Assembly: GCF_003634965.1 (NCBI RefSeq)
Contig: NZ_RBXP01000016.1
Location: forward strand, 228,935-292,934
Source: Azonexus fungiphilus
Lineage (GTDB): Bacteria; Pseudomonadota; Gammaproteobacteria; Burkholderiales; Rhodocyclaceae
Direction of reading: 5' to 3'
DNA length: 64,000 nucleotides
Below the pieces are notes generated by a model. The model was not told the origin of the DNA, searched no databases, and saw only the letters and a list, made by a program, of their open reading frames with translations. The translations under genes were made by a program, and so were the position numbers. Position 1 is the first letter of the stretch; each line of letters begins with the position of its first letter. Positions 1 to 7,621 of the stretch are shown piece after piece.

Positions 1-686
1 CCATGGCCGGCGGCAGCGCCTTCGAGCATCAGCAGCGCGTCCTCGTAACGCGGGCCGCTGGCCGGCTCGCCGCGGTTCAGGCCGGCGGCGGCGAACCAGC
101 GCTGCCACGAGAGCAGCGGATGACGCAGCAGGCGGCAGCGGTCGAGGTCGGCCGGCTGGCTCAGGTCGGCCGCCAGTGCCGGGCTGCAGACCGGGAAGAT
201 GCGTTCCTCGAAGAGTTTCCAGGCGAGCAGCCCGGGCCACTCCTCCTCGCCGTAGCGCAGCCCGAGGTCGGCCTCGCCGGCGAGCAGCGGGCCGAGGCCG
301 GTGGCCGTGGACAGCGCGAACTCGAGCGTCGGGTGGCGGTGCTGGTAGGCGGCGACGCGGCTGACCAGCCAGCGGCTGCCCAGCGCCGGTGCCGCCGAGA
401 TGCGCAGCCGCTCGTGCTGCGGCGTGCGCAGCCGGGCGCTGGCCTCGTCCAGGCGCAGCAGCGTGTCGCGGACGACGACCAGGTAGCGGCGCCCGGCCGG
501 CGTCAGCGCGACCGCCCGGTGGCGGCGTTCGAACAGCGGCTGGCCGAGGTGCGCCTCGAGCAAGCGGATGCGATGGCTGATCGCCGACGGCGTCAGATGC
601 AGCGCCTGCGCCGCCGCCAGGAAACTGCCCAGGCGCGCCGCCGTCTCGAAGGCCGGCAGGGTGTGCAGCGGCGGCAGGTCGCGCAT
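1..686 (-). CDS. LysR-family transcriptional regulator (3' end cut by window edge)
   Basis: The gene starts at the ATG complementary to 684-686 and runs off the left edge, leaving about 228 residues. It opens MRDLPPLHTLPAFETAARLG and has a LysR winged helix-turn-helix, with LTPSAISHRI as recognition helix at about residues 28-37. The first part of a LysR effector-binding domain follows. The opening 'LPPLHTLPAFETAARLGSF' is typical of the GcvA/AmpR-like branch. The target is unknown. The divergent partner that LysR regulators often control is not obvious, because the next gene (694-1200) points the same way. The product class is certain and the specificity is not. Confidence 0.85.
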   Translation of the reverse strand, partial: MRDLPPLHTLPAFETAARLGSFLAAAQALHLTPSAISHRIRLLEAHLGQPLFERRHRAVALTPAGRRYLVVVRDTLLRLDEASARLRTPQHERLRISAAPALGSRWLVSRVAAYQHRHPTLEFALSTATGLGPLLAGEADLGLRYGEEEWPGLLAWKLFEERIFPVCSPALAADLSQPADLDRCRLLRHPLLSWQRWFAAAGLNRGEPASGPRYEDALLMLEGAAAGH

Positions 687-693
687 GGCCGGG

Positions 694-1200
694 TTATTCG
701 CCGGCGGCCTTCATCTCGGCCATGAACTCGCGCTGGACCTGCTGTATCTTCGGCATCGCCGAGCCCATCAGGCCCTGGATCTCCGGCATGATCTTCTGCA
801 TCATCAGCGGCATCTTGCGGATCAGCGCCTGGCCGGCCGGCGTGCGGTAGAAATCGAGCATGCCGGCGACCTCCTCCTCGCTCAGCGAATCGCGGTAGAT
901 GCGGATGTACAGCGGCTCCATCCGTTCCCAGGCGAGCTCGTCGCGCATCACCACGAGCATCTTCTTCTTCATGCTGTCGATCGCCTGCTGCTGCTTCGGC
1001 GTCGGCTTGCGTTCGCCGAGCGCCATGCGGATGCCGGTGTTCATCGATTCCTCGAGCTGGCCGTTCATGCTGTCGACCAGCTGGCGCGCCTGGGTGACCG
1101 CGAGCAGCGCCCGGATCGAGGCTTCGCTGGCCGGTTCGGCGGCGCCGGCGGCGGTGGCGGAAAGGAGCAGGGCGGCGATCAGCAGGCGGAGTCGGGTCAT
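694..1200 (-). CDS. DUF2059 domain secreted protein
   Basis: 168 residues from the ATG complementary to 1198-1200. An upstream in-frame extension is possible, but a clean signal peptide (MTRLRLLIAALLLSATAAGA) starts exactly here. The mature part is helical and Met/Lys/Gln-rich. It carries the family hallmark of a C-terminal stretch 'LSEEEVAGMLDFYRTPAGQA', in which a short helix is followed by a conserved F/Y-x-TPxG motif. DUF2059 proteins are periplasmic and of unknown function. It lies just upstream of, and in line with, the LysR gene. Confidence 0.75.
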   Translation of the reverse strand: MTRLRLLIAALLLSATAAGAAEPASEASIRALLAVTQARQLVDSMNGQLEESMNTGIRMALGERKPTPKQQQAIDSMKKKMLVVMRDELAWERMEPLYIRIYRDSLSEEEVAGMLDFYRTPAGQALIRKMPLMMQKIMPEIQGLMGSAMPKIQQVQREFMAEMKAAGE

Positions 1201-1278
1201 TGGGGTCTCGCTAACTATGACGAAAGATTGGTTCGCCATTGTATTGCGGTCGACTGCCGGTCGGGGCAAAAAATGGGC

Positions 1279-1755
1279 TCACGAGGCCGTCGGCCGGATG
1301 CAACTGGTCGGGCCGCGGTAGAGCGGCGACAGGATGCCGCGCATCTGTTCGCAGAGGCTGTTGGCTTCGTCGATGCTGAGTCCCCAGAAGATCATCCGGA
1401 CATCGCGCTCGCCCCGGCTGGCCGGGCGGTAGCTCAAATAAGTGATGTTGCCCGGCCTGTCGTCGAAGAACTTGAGGTAGCGCGGAGCCAGCTCCGCCTT
1501 GCATTCGAAGCTGCGGGAGAGGCATTTCGGACAATTGTCGAGCAGGTGCTGGCGGGTGCGCTCGGCACGCATCCGGCAGTCGGCATCGTCGGCGGCCTTG
1601 GCGAAGAGCACCGCCTCGATTTCCCGGTTACCTTCGCGGATCTTGACGCGGACCTCGGCGAAGACCGGGTTGGTCAGCTCGACGGCCGGCATGAAGTACT
1701 GATAGGCCCAGTAGCCGAGCGAGATCAAGGTGGACAGCAGGAACAGTCGCTTCAT
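1279..1755 (-). CDS. Hypothetical membrane-anchored protein
   Basis: 158 residues. The N-terminus (MKRLFLLSTLISLGYWAYQY) is one uncleaved membrane anchor or signal sequence. The soluble part holds five cysteines, two of them in a CPKC motif near residue 75, which suggests a periplasmic disulfide or metal site. I do not recognise the family. The codon usage is GC-rich like its neighbours, and the gene lies in the same direction as 694-1200, so it is probably a real vertically inherited gene. Confidence 0.6.
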   Translation of the reverse strand: MKRLFLLSTLISLGYWAYQYFMPAVELTNPVFAEVRVKIREGNREIEAVLFAKAADDADCRMRAERTRQHLLDNCPKCLSRSFECKAELAPRYLKFFDDRPGNITYLSYRPASRGERDVRMIFWGLSIDEANSLCEQMRGILSPLYRGPTSCIRPTAS

Positions 1756-1835
1756 CGGAGGGGGGCGCCGGAAAATGACGGCGAATTATAGACCCGCCGG
1801 CGATTTCATGACGAATGCCTCATTCGTCCTGCGGC

Positions 1836-2198
1836 TCAGGCGAGGCCCGTCCACCACAGCCAGCTGCCCAGCGCCGCGCAATTGGCCAGGGCGCTCAGCC
1901 AGAAGAGGCGCAGGAAGGCCGGTTTGGCCGATTTGTGGCGGAGCAGCCGTTGCCCGGCCAGGGCGCCGGGCCAGCCGCCGATCAGCGCCAGCAGGTGCAG
2001 CCGGCTTTCGGGCGTGCGCCGGCGGCCGGCCTTGGCGGCGGATTTGTCGATGGCGTAGGCGGCGAAGGCGGCAAGGCTGGCGCCGGCATAGAGCGCGGCG
2101 ACACCGGCCGGCAATCTGACGGTCAACACCAGAAAACCGAGAAAAACCAGGAAGGCCAGCGCCAGCAGCGGCGCCAGCCGGTTGCCTTGGCGGCTCAG
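1836..2198 (-). CDS. DUF1294 family small membrane protein, probable CTG start
   Basis: The DUF1294 signature is clear: a '[17 protein letters not shown]' segment, then '[13 protein letters not shown]' and a QRLLRHKS/T motif between predicted membrane helices. The first ATG/GTG/TTG in frame is the GTG complementary to 2127-2129. Starting there would cut off an in-frame hydrophobic stretch ([17 protein letters not shown]) that looks like the first membrane helix. No ATG, GTG or TTG precedes it in this frame within the stretch I checked. A CTG at 2196-2198 overlaps the TGA of the upstream HerA-like gene as CTGA, so I propose that start (120 residues). Function is unknown. The family call is firm and the start is tentative. 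Confidence 0.65.
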   Translation of the reverse strand: MSRQGNRLAPLLALAFLVFLGFLVLTVRLPAGVAALYAGASLAAFAAYAIDKSAAKAGRRRTPESRLHLLALIGGWPGALAGQRLLRHKSAKPAFLRLFWLSALANCAALGSWLWWTGLA

Positions 2199-3778
2199 CG
2201 GCGGCCGCCGAGGATCGAGCCGAGTACGCCGCGCAGGATCTGCTTGCCGATTTCGCGGCCGACGGTGCCGGCGACGCTGCGCGCGGCACTCTTGGCGGCC
2301 GCTTCGAGCACGCCTTCGCGGCGTCCGCCGCGCGGGCCGGTGGTGCCGCCGAGAATGTCGCCGAGGCTGTCGAGCAGGCCGCCGCCGTTGCTGGCCGCCG
2401 CTTCCGCCTGGGGCGCCGGCTGCGCGCGCGGTGCCGGGCGGGCCGGGGCGCCGGGGGTGGCCGGGGCGGGAATGGCGCCGGGACCGGCGGGTTTGCCGGC
2501 GGCCGGCTTGCCGCGCAGGATTTCGTAGGCCGATTCGCGGTCGACCGTCGTCCCGTAAGTGGCCAGCAGCGGCGAGGCGTCGATCGTCGCGCGGCGCTCG
2601 TCGGCGGTCAGCGGCCCGAGGCGCGAGGCCGGCGGGAAGATGAAGGCACGGTCGACGATGCTCGGCCGGCCTTTTTCATCGAGGAAGGAAACCAGCGCCT
2701 CGCCGACGCCGAGTTCGGTGATCACCTCGGCAGCGTTGAACTTCGGGTTGGCGCGCATCGTCTCGGCGGCCGACTGCACCGCCTTCTGGTCGCGCGGCGT
2801 GAACGCGCGCAGCGCGTGCTGGACGCGGTTGCCGAGCTGGCCGAGGATCTTTTCCGGGACGTCGAGCGGGTTCTGGGTGACGAAGAAGACGCCGACGCCC
2901 TTCGAGCGGATCAGCCGCACCACCTGCTCGACCTTGTCGGTCAGCGCCGCCGGCGCGCCGTCGAAGAGCAGGTGCGCCTCGTCGAAGAAGAAGACCAGCT
3001 TCGGCTGGTCGAGGTCGCCGGCTTCCGGCAACTGCTCGAACAGCTCGGCGAGCAGCCAGAGCAGGAAGGTCGAATAGAGCGCCGGCGAGTGGATCAGCTG
3101 GTCGGCGGCAAGCACGTTGATGACGCCGCGGCCGTTGCTGTCGACCTGCATCAGGTCGTTGATGTCGAGCATCGGCTCGCCGAAGAAGACATCGCCGCCC
3201 TGTTCTTCCAGCGTCAGCAGGCCGCGCTGGATGGCGCCGATCGACGCCGTCGACACGTTGCCGTACTCGGTCTTGAACTGCGCCGCGTTGTCGCCGACAT
3301 GCTGGACCATCGCCCGCAGGTCCTTGAGGTCGAGCAGCAGCAAGCCCTGGTCGTCGGCGATCTTGAACACCATCTGCAGCACGCCGGCCTGGGTGTCGTT
3401 GAGGTTGAGCAGGCGCGCCAGCAGCAGCGGCCCCATGTCGGAGACCGTGGCCCGCACCGGGATGCCGCCCTTGCCGAAGACATCCCAGAAGGCGACGGTG
3501 TTGGCGTAGTTGGCGTAACCCTCGAGGCCGAGTTCCTCGATCCGCTTGAGCAGCTTCGGGCTCGGCGACCCGGCCGCGCCCATCCCCGACAGGTCGCCCT
3601 TCACGTCGGCCATGAACACCGGCACGCCGATGTACGACAGTCGCTCGGCCAGCGTCTGCAGGGTCACCGTCTTGCCGGTCCCGGTCGCCCCGGTGATCAG
3701 CCCGTGGCGATTGGCCATCTGCGGCAACAAGGCGGGAAAACCGTCGGCGGACTTGGCGAGGTAGAGCGGGTCGGACAT
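2195..3778 (-). CDS. HerA-like ATPase, DUF853 (YjgR) family
   Basis: 527 residues. Walker A GATGTGKT lies at residues 30-37. A Walker B-like LVFFFDEAH lies at about 261-269, followed by a sensor-type segment '[20 protein letters not shown]'. This is the FtsK/HerA-fold ATPase family called DUF853. It is widespread in proteobacteria and its role is not established. The C-terminus from about residue 430 is Ala/Pro-rich and low complexity, then a conserved basic tail ends in GGRR. The start ATG is complementary to 3776-3778. Its stop overlaps the DUF1294 gene. Confidence 0.9.
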   Translation of the reverse strand: MSDPLYLAKSADGFPALLPQMANRHGLITGATGTGKTVTLQTLAERLSYIGVPVFMADVKGDLSGMGAAGSPSPKLLKRIEELGLEGYANYANTVAFWDVFGKGGIPVRATVSDMGPLLLARLLNLNDTQAGVLQMVFKIADDQGLLLLDLKDLRAMVQHVGDNAAQFKTEYGNVSTASIGAIQRGLLTLEEQGGDVFFGEPMLDINDLMQVDSNGRGVINVLAADQLIHSPALYSTFLLWLLAELFEQLPEAGDLDQPKLVFFFDEAHLLFDGAPAALTDKVEQVVRLIRSKGVGVFFVTQNPLDVPEKILGQLGNRVQHALRAFTPRDQKAVQSAAETMRANPKFNAAEVITELGVGEALVSFLDEKGRPSIVDRAFIFPPASRLGPLTADERRATIDASPLLATYGTTVDRESAYEILRGKPAAGKPAGPGAIPAPATPGAPARPAPRAQPAPQAEAAASNGGGLLDSLGDILGGTTGPRGGRREGVLEAAAKSAARSVAGTVGREIGKQILRGVLGSILGGRR

Positions 3779-3942
3779 GGCGGGAAACTCCGGACAGGAA
3801 CAGGTGCCGGCATTCTAGCGCCGCCACGGCGGGCTGTTGTTAAGGAGGGTAAAGCGGGAGGGGCGGGTTCGGGATTGAAGCCGGCCGAGGATGTCGATCG
3901 GGAAGGGCCGCTGGGGCTGGGGGTGAAAATCGCCGGTTTCTT

Positions 3943-3954
3943 ACGGTCGACCGT
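3943..3954. other. 12-bp perfect palindrome in intergenic space
   Basis: ACGGTCGACCGT lies in the roughly 340-base non-coding stretch between the HerA-like gene and the attC array (3779-4117). No T-tract follows, so it is not a standard terminator. The same 12-mer forms the core of a longer palindrome at 60214-60239. Apart from this and the attC site at 4036-4107, I see nothing in the stretch. Confidence 0.4.
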
Positions 3955-4035
3955 GAAAAGGGCATGAAAATGGCGCGGGAAAAGCCGGGGCTATTTGTTT
4001 GTCGGAATCTAAGGCGAAAAATGGTTCATCTACAG

Positions 4036-4107
4036 CTTCAACGTTGAAAATTACCGGACGGTGGCAAGCGTAGCTTGCCGAATGTCGGGTGGATTGTGAT
4101 GTTCGGC
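4036..4107 (-). other. attC site C (integron cassette recombination site, degenerate)
   Basis: Read on the minus strand: R'' GCCGAAC (consensus RYYYAAC), 5-base spacer, L'' AATCCACCCG (10 nt), a variable region with the hairpin GGCAAGC-tac-GCTTGCC, L' CCGGTAATT (9 nt), 6-base spacer, R' GTTGAAG (consensus GTTRRRY). L'' pairs with L' at 7 of 9 positions once the extra C at position 4 is bulged. That is the same bulge position as in the two better sites to the right. It begins 10 bases after the stop of the cassette gene at 4118-4468. Confidence 0.6.
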
Positions 4108-4117
4108 AACATGTCCC

Positions 4118-4468
4118 CTATTTTTGCCGGCAAATGGGTGGCGAGCCGCCAGCGCAACGGCATTGAATATTGGGTTCGGGATCACAATAGCAATTGCTCG
4201 GCTGAAAAACGCAATCCGGTTTTGCCTCACAAGATTCCTTGGTGTCAGTGCGCTGAATGAAGCCCTCCTCGCATCTATTTGAGTTGCTGCGGCACATATA
4301 TCTGCCCATTTGCGAGTGCGATTGGACGAGTTTGCATTGTGCTGATCCGATGCACTCAACTTCAGATTTGGCTTGGCATGTGTCTTTGGACTCTTCGGCA
4401 CAAATTGGTGCCAAACAAGACGCTGAAAGCAGCAATAAGCAGATAGTGGCATATCGCAGTCGTTTCAT
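4118..4468 (-). CDS. Cassette-encoded cysteine-rich exported protein
   Basis: 116 residues from the ATG complementary to 4466-4468, which lies a few bases after attC site B, as expected for a cassette gene. The N-terminus (MKRLRYATICLLLLSASCLA) is a signal peptide, possibly lipoprotein-like although the box is poor. The mature part has about 12 cysteines. It includes two related modules, one beginning CQAKSEVEC and one CEAKPDC, each followed by further paired cysteines. It ends in CRCAGGSPPICRQK. I do not recognise the family. The codon use is much less GC-rich than that of flanking chromosomal genes, which fits acquisition as a cassette. Confidence 0.65.
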   Translation of the reverse strand: MKRLRYATICLLLLSASCLAPICAEESKDTCQAKSEVECIGSAQCKLVQSHSQMGRYMCRSNSNRCEEGFIQRTDTKESCEAKPDCVFQPSNCYCDPEPNIQCRCAGGSPPICRQK

Positions 4469-4471
4469 GGT

Positions 4472-4567
4472 GCTCAACGTCGTAGCTGAGGGGCCGCCCG
4501 GCGGCGAAGCCGACGGGGTACCGGCAAGCTATGCTTGCCGGCGGTCCCCTCGAGCGTAGGGTTGGGC
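4472..4567 (-). other. attC site B (integron cassette recombination site)
   Basis: Minus-strand reading: R'' GCCCAAC, 5-base spacer CCTAC, L'' GCTCGAGGGG, a variable region containing the hairpin CCGGCAAGC-ata-GCTTGCCGG and a second one (CGGC-ttc-GCCG), L' CCCCTCAGC, 6-base spacer TACGAC, R' GTTGAGC. The reverse complement of L' (GCTGAGGGG) equals L'' with one extra C at position 4. This is the extrahelical-base pattern of genuine attC sites, such as those of aadA cassettes. Both R boxes match the consensus. It lies on the 3' side of the cassette gene 4677-4949. Confidence 0.85.
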
Positions 4568-4676
4568 ATCGAGCGGTGGATGGTGGCGATAGCGCCCCAC
4601 ACGAACGAGACCGCACGGCGGCGAAGTAAACAGGCTAGCCGGGGAACTGAACTGCGCGGAGACAAAGAGAGAAAGC

Positions 4677-4949
4677 TCATTTGGGTTTGCTCTCTGTCGA
4701 AGAGCCCTCTTTGGTAGCAGGAGGCGACGACGGTTCGGATGGTTTGATACAGGGGCTCTTTTCGGTGAAAACGTAGGTGATGGTGCCATCGGCAGCCACG
4801 ACTCTTTTCATCTCGCCTTTCATCACGCCAGACTCACGATATTGATCGGCGCGGGACTGGGTTTGCGCTGGTGTGACGGTAGAGGGACTTTGCTCCCCGG
4901 CCGAGGCCACGAGAGGTAAAGCAGAAAGGGCCAGTAGGTGAGCGCGCAT
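4677..4949 (-). CDS. Cassette-encoded small exported protein, hypothetical
   Basis: 90 residues from the ATG complementary to 4947-4949, 11 bases after attC site A. It has a signal peptide (MRAHLLALSALPLVASAGE), then a Ser/Thr/Gln-rich linker. A short segment 'KRVVAADGTITYVFTEKSPC' resembles a DUF4124-like beta hairpin but is too short to assign. The tail is Ser/Pro/Lys-rich. I do not recognise the protein. About 110 non-coding bases separate its stop from attC B. Confidence 0.55.
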   Translation of the reverse strand: MRAHLLALSALPLVASAGEQSPSTVTPAQTQSRADQYRESGVMKGEMKRVVAADGTITYVFTEKSPCIKPSEPSSPPATKEGSSTESKPK

Positions 4950-4960
4950 GTCAGTTCGAT

Positions 4961-5029
4961 GCCCAACGTTCAAGGTCAGGGGACTGGCGCGGCTTTATGC
5001 GCCAGGTCCCCTGCACCGCAGGGTTGGGG
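4961..5029 (-). other. attC site A (integron cassette recombination site)
   Basis: Minus-strand reading: R'' CCCCAAC, 5-base spacer CCTGC, L'' GGTGCAGGGG, a central hairpin CTGGCGC-N8-GCGCCAG, L' CCCCTGACC, 6-base spacer TTGAAC, R' GTTGGGC. The reverse complement of L' (GGTCAGGGG) matches L'' with one extra G at position 4. The cassette to its right begins TTGGGG at 5498-5504, which is exactly complementary to this R''. That is expected if the cassette was once a closed circle with a complete attC. It starts 8 bases past the stop of the gene at 5037-5486. Confidence 0.88.
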
Positions 5030-5036
5030 GTGCTCG

Positions 5037-5486
5037 TCATTCCTTCGACCATTGGCAGTGCGGGCAAACATGACAAACTTCATGAAACTCAGACAGAGAA
5101 GAGAGTCTTCCTGATTTAGCGATCCACGCTTTGAGTTCCGCGGCTGTATCTGTCGGACCGCCCAAATCGGCAAAACAGTACTCCCAGCACAGCCCAGCGG
5201 AGATGACCTTTTGAACCGCAGGACAGTACCAGCCGCCTTTCTCAGTAGCTCCGAGTGGTGAAGGCGGTTCAGGCTCAGCAAGAGCGACTTCGGCCAACCC
5301 CGTTGTGCCGTCTGAAAAGCGACGCGACTCACAACGGACAAGCGCGTCAGGCGGAAACTGCCATTCTTCACCTTCGGTAGAAATTCCGCCCAAGCGGTAG
5401 ACATTGACGCCACATGCCGATGCGGCGACAGGACGCCAAACAATGGTTCCCTCATTCTTCAGTGGAACGAACACAGTCTCAGGCAT
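5037..5486 (-). CDS. Cassette-encoded hypothetical protein with C-terminal Cys cluster
   Basis: 149 residues, ATG complementary to 5484-5486. There is no signal peptide. The C-terminus carries FHEVCHVCPHCQW, which could be a small zinc or redox site (C-x2-C-x2-C). Upstream cysteines (WYCPAV, GLCWEYC) may contribute. No family is recognised. The composition is lower in GC than neighbours. The upstream junction GTTGGGG (complement of 5498-5504) is 12 bases before the ATG, and attC A immediately follows the stop. This is a compact one-gene cassette of about 540 bases. Confidence 0.65.
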   Translation of the reverse strand: MPETVFVPLKNEGTIVWRPVAASACGVNVYRLGGISTEGEEWQFPPDALVRCESRRFSDGTTGLAEVALAEPEPPSPLGATEKGGWYCPAVQKVISAGLCWEYCFADLGGPTDTAAELKAWIAKSGRLSSLSEFHEVCHVCPHCQWSKE

Positions 5487-5504
5487 GCGCTCGGCACCCC
5501 CAAC

Positions 5505-5890
5505 ATGAAGTGGACGGCATATGCGCCGCGTATTCTGGATTGCCGCCGTCTATCCTCGCCGGCATGTCAGTCGAAGACGCCTGGCCTGCCTTGCCTTGTG
5601 CGGCATTGATCCGCATATTTCCAAGGATGGACGGCGATCGAACATGGCGCGTGGCCGGGATATCTGGCGTGCGCGCCATGTATTCTGGTGGCTTGCCGTA
5701 TACGCTGGAAAACATGGCGGCTCGAATTCCTCTGGTCATGTCGATGAAGCCCGATGCTGCGTTTACGCGATGTGCTGGGTGATTGGTGTATGCGGCATGG
5801 ACATGCCTTGTGTTTCCAAAAGCATAAGGACAGATCGCTGTCATGTCGAGTGGGCGCCGGCTTGTCCGTTATGCGACAAGCGGCTGCGTT
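5505..5890. other. Gene-free interval next to the cassette array, with degenerate repeats
   Basis: No convincing coding region. Short open frames on both strands have odd composition (Cys/Trp/Arg-rich on one strand, Met/Pro-rich on the other) and no family resemblance. TATTCTGG recurs at about 5532 and 5682. Each copy is followed by a related stretch of about 40 bases (…TTGCCG…TAT/TAC…CATG). This is the position where an integron would carry its attI site and integrase, but I see neither an L''/L' pair like the three attC sites nor a tyrosine recombinase. It may be a decayed leader. Confidence 0.4.
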
Positions 5891-6226
5891 TCAGTCCGCC
5901 TTGCTGTGCGCGGCGCTGAGGACTTCGGCGACGTATTCGCCGCGCGCGGTCGAGTTGTTTTCCTGCTGATTGGCGGCGCACCAGGCGGCGAAGGCGGTCG
6001 GGTCGATCTGGCATTCCAGGGCCATCACGCCGGAGCGCTGGAAATTGCGGCGGGCGGCCACAGCCATGGCTTTCCATTGCTCGAAGCTGTCTTCGAAACA
6101 TTCCGGGTCGGTCGCCGTGGCCTTGATCGCGGCCCAGCTTTCCGGGGTGTACCAGGTGACGCCGATGACCAGTTGCTGGCTGCGCCGTTTGGCTTTCAGG
6201 CTTTGGTAGAGGGTGGGTTTTCGCAT
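5891..6226 (-). CDS. Conserved hypothetical protein
   Basis: 111 residues from the ATG complementary to 6224-6226 (start MRKPTLYQSLKAKRRSQQ). A longer in-frame extension upstream would overlap the yebC promoter and reads like non-coding sequence. The protein is soluble and Ala/Trp-rich, with a segment 'VTWYTPESWAAIKATATDPE' and two cysteines. Codon use is chromosomal. It is divergent from yebC. I do not recognise the family. It marks the right limit of the anomalous region 4036-5890. Confidence 0.6.
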   Translation of the reverse strand: MRKPTLYQSLKAKRRSQQLVIGVTWYTPESWAAIKATATDPECFEDSFEQWKAMAVAARRNFQRSGVMALECQIDPTAFAAWCAANQQENNSTARGEYVAEVLSAAHSKAD

Positions 6227-6303
6227 CGGGCTTGTCGTTTCGCGCGGAAAATCCGGTATCGAAGCAACAAGCAGACCCGCAAGGCGGGTAAATGCACGCC
6301 GGC

Positions 6304-6332
6304 CTGACGGGAAAACGCCGGACGGGTAAAAT
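6304..6332 (+). promoter_or_regulatory. Candidate sigma-70 promoter for yebC
   Basis: A -35-like CTGACG (6304-6309) and -10 TAAAAT (6327-6332) are separated by 17 bases. They lie about 36 bases upstream of the yebC ATG. An AGGAAA Shine-Dalgarno-like stretch precedes the start. Assigned by inspection only. Confidence 0.45.
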
Positions 6333-6368
6333 CGCCCCTTCTTTGTTCTCTGCATTCAGGAAATCAGC

Positions 6369-7094
6369 ATGGCCGGTCATTCGAAGTGGGCAAACATCCA
6401 GCACCGCAAGGGTCGTCAGGACGAAAAGCGCGGTGCGGCGTTCTCCAAGATTGCCAAGGAAATCACCGTTGCCGCCAAGATGGGCGGCGGCGACATCGGC
6501 TTCAACCCGCGCCTGCGCGTGGCGGTGGACAAGGGCAAGGCGGTGAACATGCCCAAGGACAAGATCGACACCGCGATCAAGAAGGGTACCGGCGAGCTCG
6601 AGGGCGTCGATTACGTCGAGGTCCGCTATGAGGGCTACGGCATCGGCGGCGCGGCGATCATGGTCGACTGCCTGACCGACAACAAGACCCGCACCGTGGC
6701 CGAAGTCCGCCACGCCTTCAACAAGTTCGGCGGCAACATGGGCACCGACGGTTGCGTTGCCTTCCAGTTCAAGCATTGCGGCCAGCTGATCTTCGCCCCG
6801 GGTACCGACGAGGCGGCGCTGATGGATGCCGCCATCGAGGCCGGTGCCGACGACGTCAGCACCAACGACGACGGTTCGATCGAGGTGATCACCGCGCCGA
6901 CCGAGTTCATCGCCGTCAAGGATGCGCTGGCTGCCGCCGGCTTCACGCCGGAGTTCTCGGAAGTGACGATGAAGCCGGAAGGCGAGAACGTGTTTACCGG
7001 CGAGGACGCGGCGAAGATGCAGAAGCTGCTCGACGCGCTCGAAGGCCTGGACGACGTCCAGGAAATCTACACCACGGCGGTCATCGAGGAGTGA
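6369..7094 (+). CDS. yebC: YebC/PmpR (TACO1) family protein
   Basis: 241 residues. The opening '[20 protein letters not shown]' is diagnostic. It is followed by the conserved GNMGTDG-type loop and the C-terminal domain ending in [12 protein letters not shown]. Members bind DNA as transcriptional regulators, or assist ribosomes on difficult (proline-rich) sequences. The length is standard. It sits upstream of an exonuclease and of ruvCAB, the usual proteobacterial setting. Its TGA overlaps the GTG of the next gene. Confidence 0.95.
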   Translation: MAGHSKWANIQHRKGRQDEKRGAAFSKIAKEITVAAKMGGGDIGFNPRLRVAVDKGKAVNMPKDKIDTAIKKGTGELEGVDYVEVRYEGYGIGGAAIMVDCLTDNKTRTVAEVRHAFNKFGGNMGTDGCVAFQFKHCGQLIFAPGTDEAALMDAAIEAGADDVSTNDDGSIEVITAPTEFIAVKDALAAAGFTPEFSEVTMKPEGENVFTGEDAAKMQKLLDALEGLDDVQEIYTTAVIEE

Positions 7095-7615
7095 CCGACA
7101 GCCGGCCGCAGGAACTGCCCGCGATCATCGATATCGAGGCCTCCGGCTTCGGTGCGGGCAGCTATCCGATCGAGGTCGGCTATTACCTGCCGGGCGGCGA
7201 GATGTACTGCGCGCTGATCCGCCCGGAAACCGACTGGACGCACTGGGATGCCGGCGCCGAGAAGATCCACGGCGTCAGCCGCGAGATCCTGCTGCGCCAT
7301 GGCCAGCCGGCGGCCGAGGTGGCCCTGCACCTGAACCGCAAGTTCCGTGGCCAGACCGTCTATAGCGATGCCTGGGGCGCCGACTACGCCTGGCTCGCCC
7401 GCCTCTACGACGCGGTCGAGCTGGTGCCGAGCTTCCGTCTCAAGGACCTGCGCGAAATTCTCGGCGATTGCGAGATGGCCAGCTGGCACGCCACCCGCGC
7501 GGCGGTCGAGCTGCGCCTGCAGCTGCGCCGCCATCGCGCTAGCGGCGATGCGCGCACCCTGTTCGAAACCTTCGCCGAGACGCGCAAGCGCTGCCGGCCC
7601 GACTGGAACGCCTGA
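7091..7615 (+). CDS. DnaQ-like 3'-5' exonuclease family protein
   Basis: 174 residues starting at GTG 7091, overlapping the yebC stop as GTGA. The first acidic motif IDIEASG (D-x-E) is near residue 13. A later segment '[17 protein letters not shown]' is the second acidic motif. '[14 protein letters not shown]' replaces the usual H-x4-D region near the end. This looks like the RNase H-fold DEDD exonuclease family. The substrate is unknown. The overlap suggests co-translation with yebC. Confidence 0.75.
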   Translation: MTDSRPQELPAIIDIEASGFGAGSYPIEVGYYLPGGEMYCALIRPETDWTHWDAGAEKIHGVSREILLRHGQPAAEVALHLNRKFRGQTVYSDAWGADYAWLARLYDAVELVPSFRLKDLREILGDCEMASWHATRAAVELRLQLRRHRASGDARTLFETFAETRKRCRPDWNA

Positions 7616-7621
7616 CTGCCG

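Noticed and set aside
3943-3954. Palindrome as an intrinsic terminator
   Set aside because: Short stem and no T-tract on either strand.
5498-5560. A fourth attC site at the right end of the array
   Set aside because: The GTTGGGG junction is present, but no L''/L' pair with the characteristic spacing and extra base is found to its right. It may be attI or a broken site.
5479-5919. Overlapping open frames on both strands in the repeat stretch
   Set aside because: Odd composition, no start signals and no recognisable family; not supported as genes.
5505-6368. Integron integrase gene
   Set aside because: No frame shows tyrosine-recombinase motifs (R..HxxR..Y) in this interval or elsewhere in the window.
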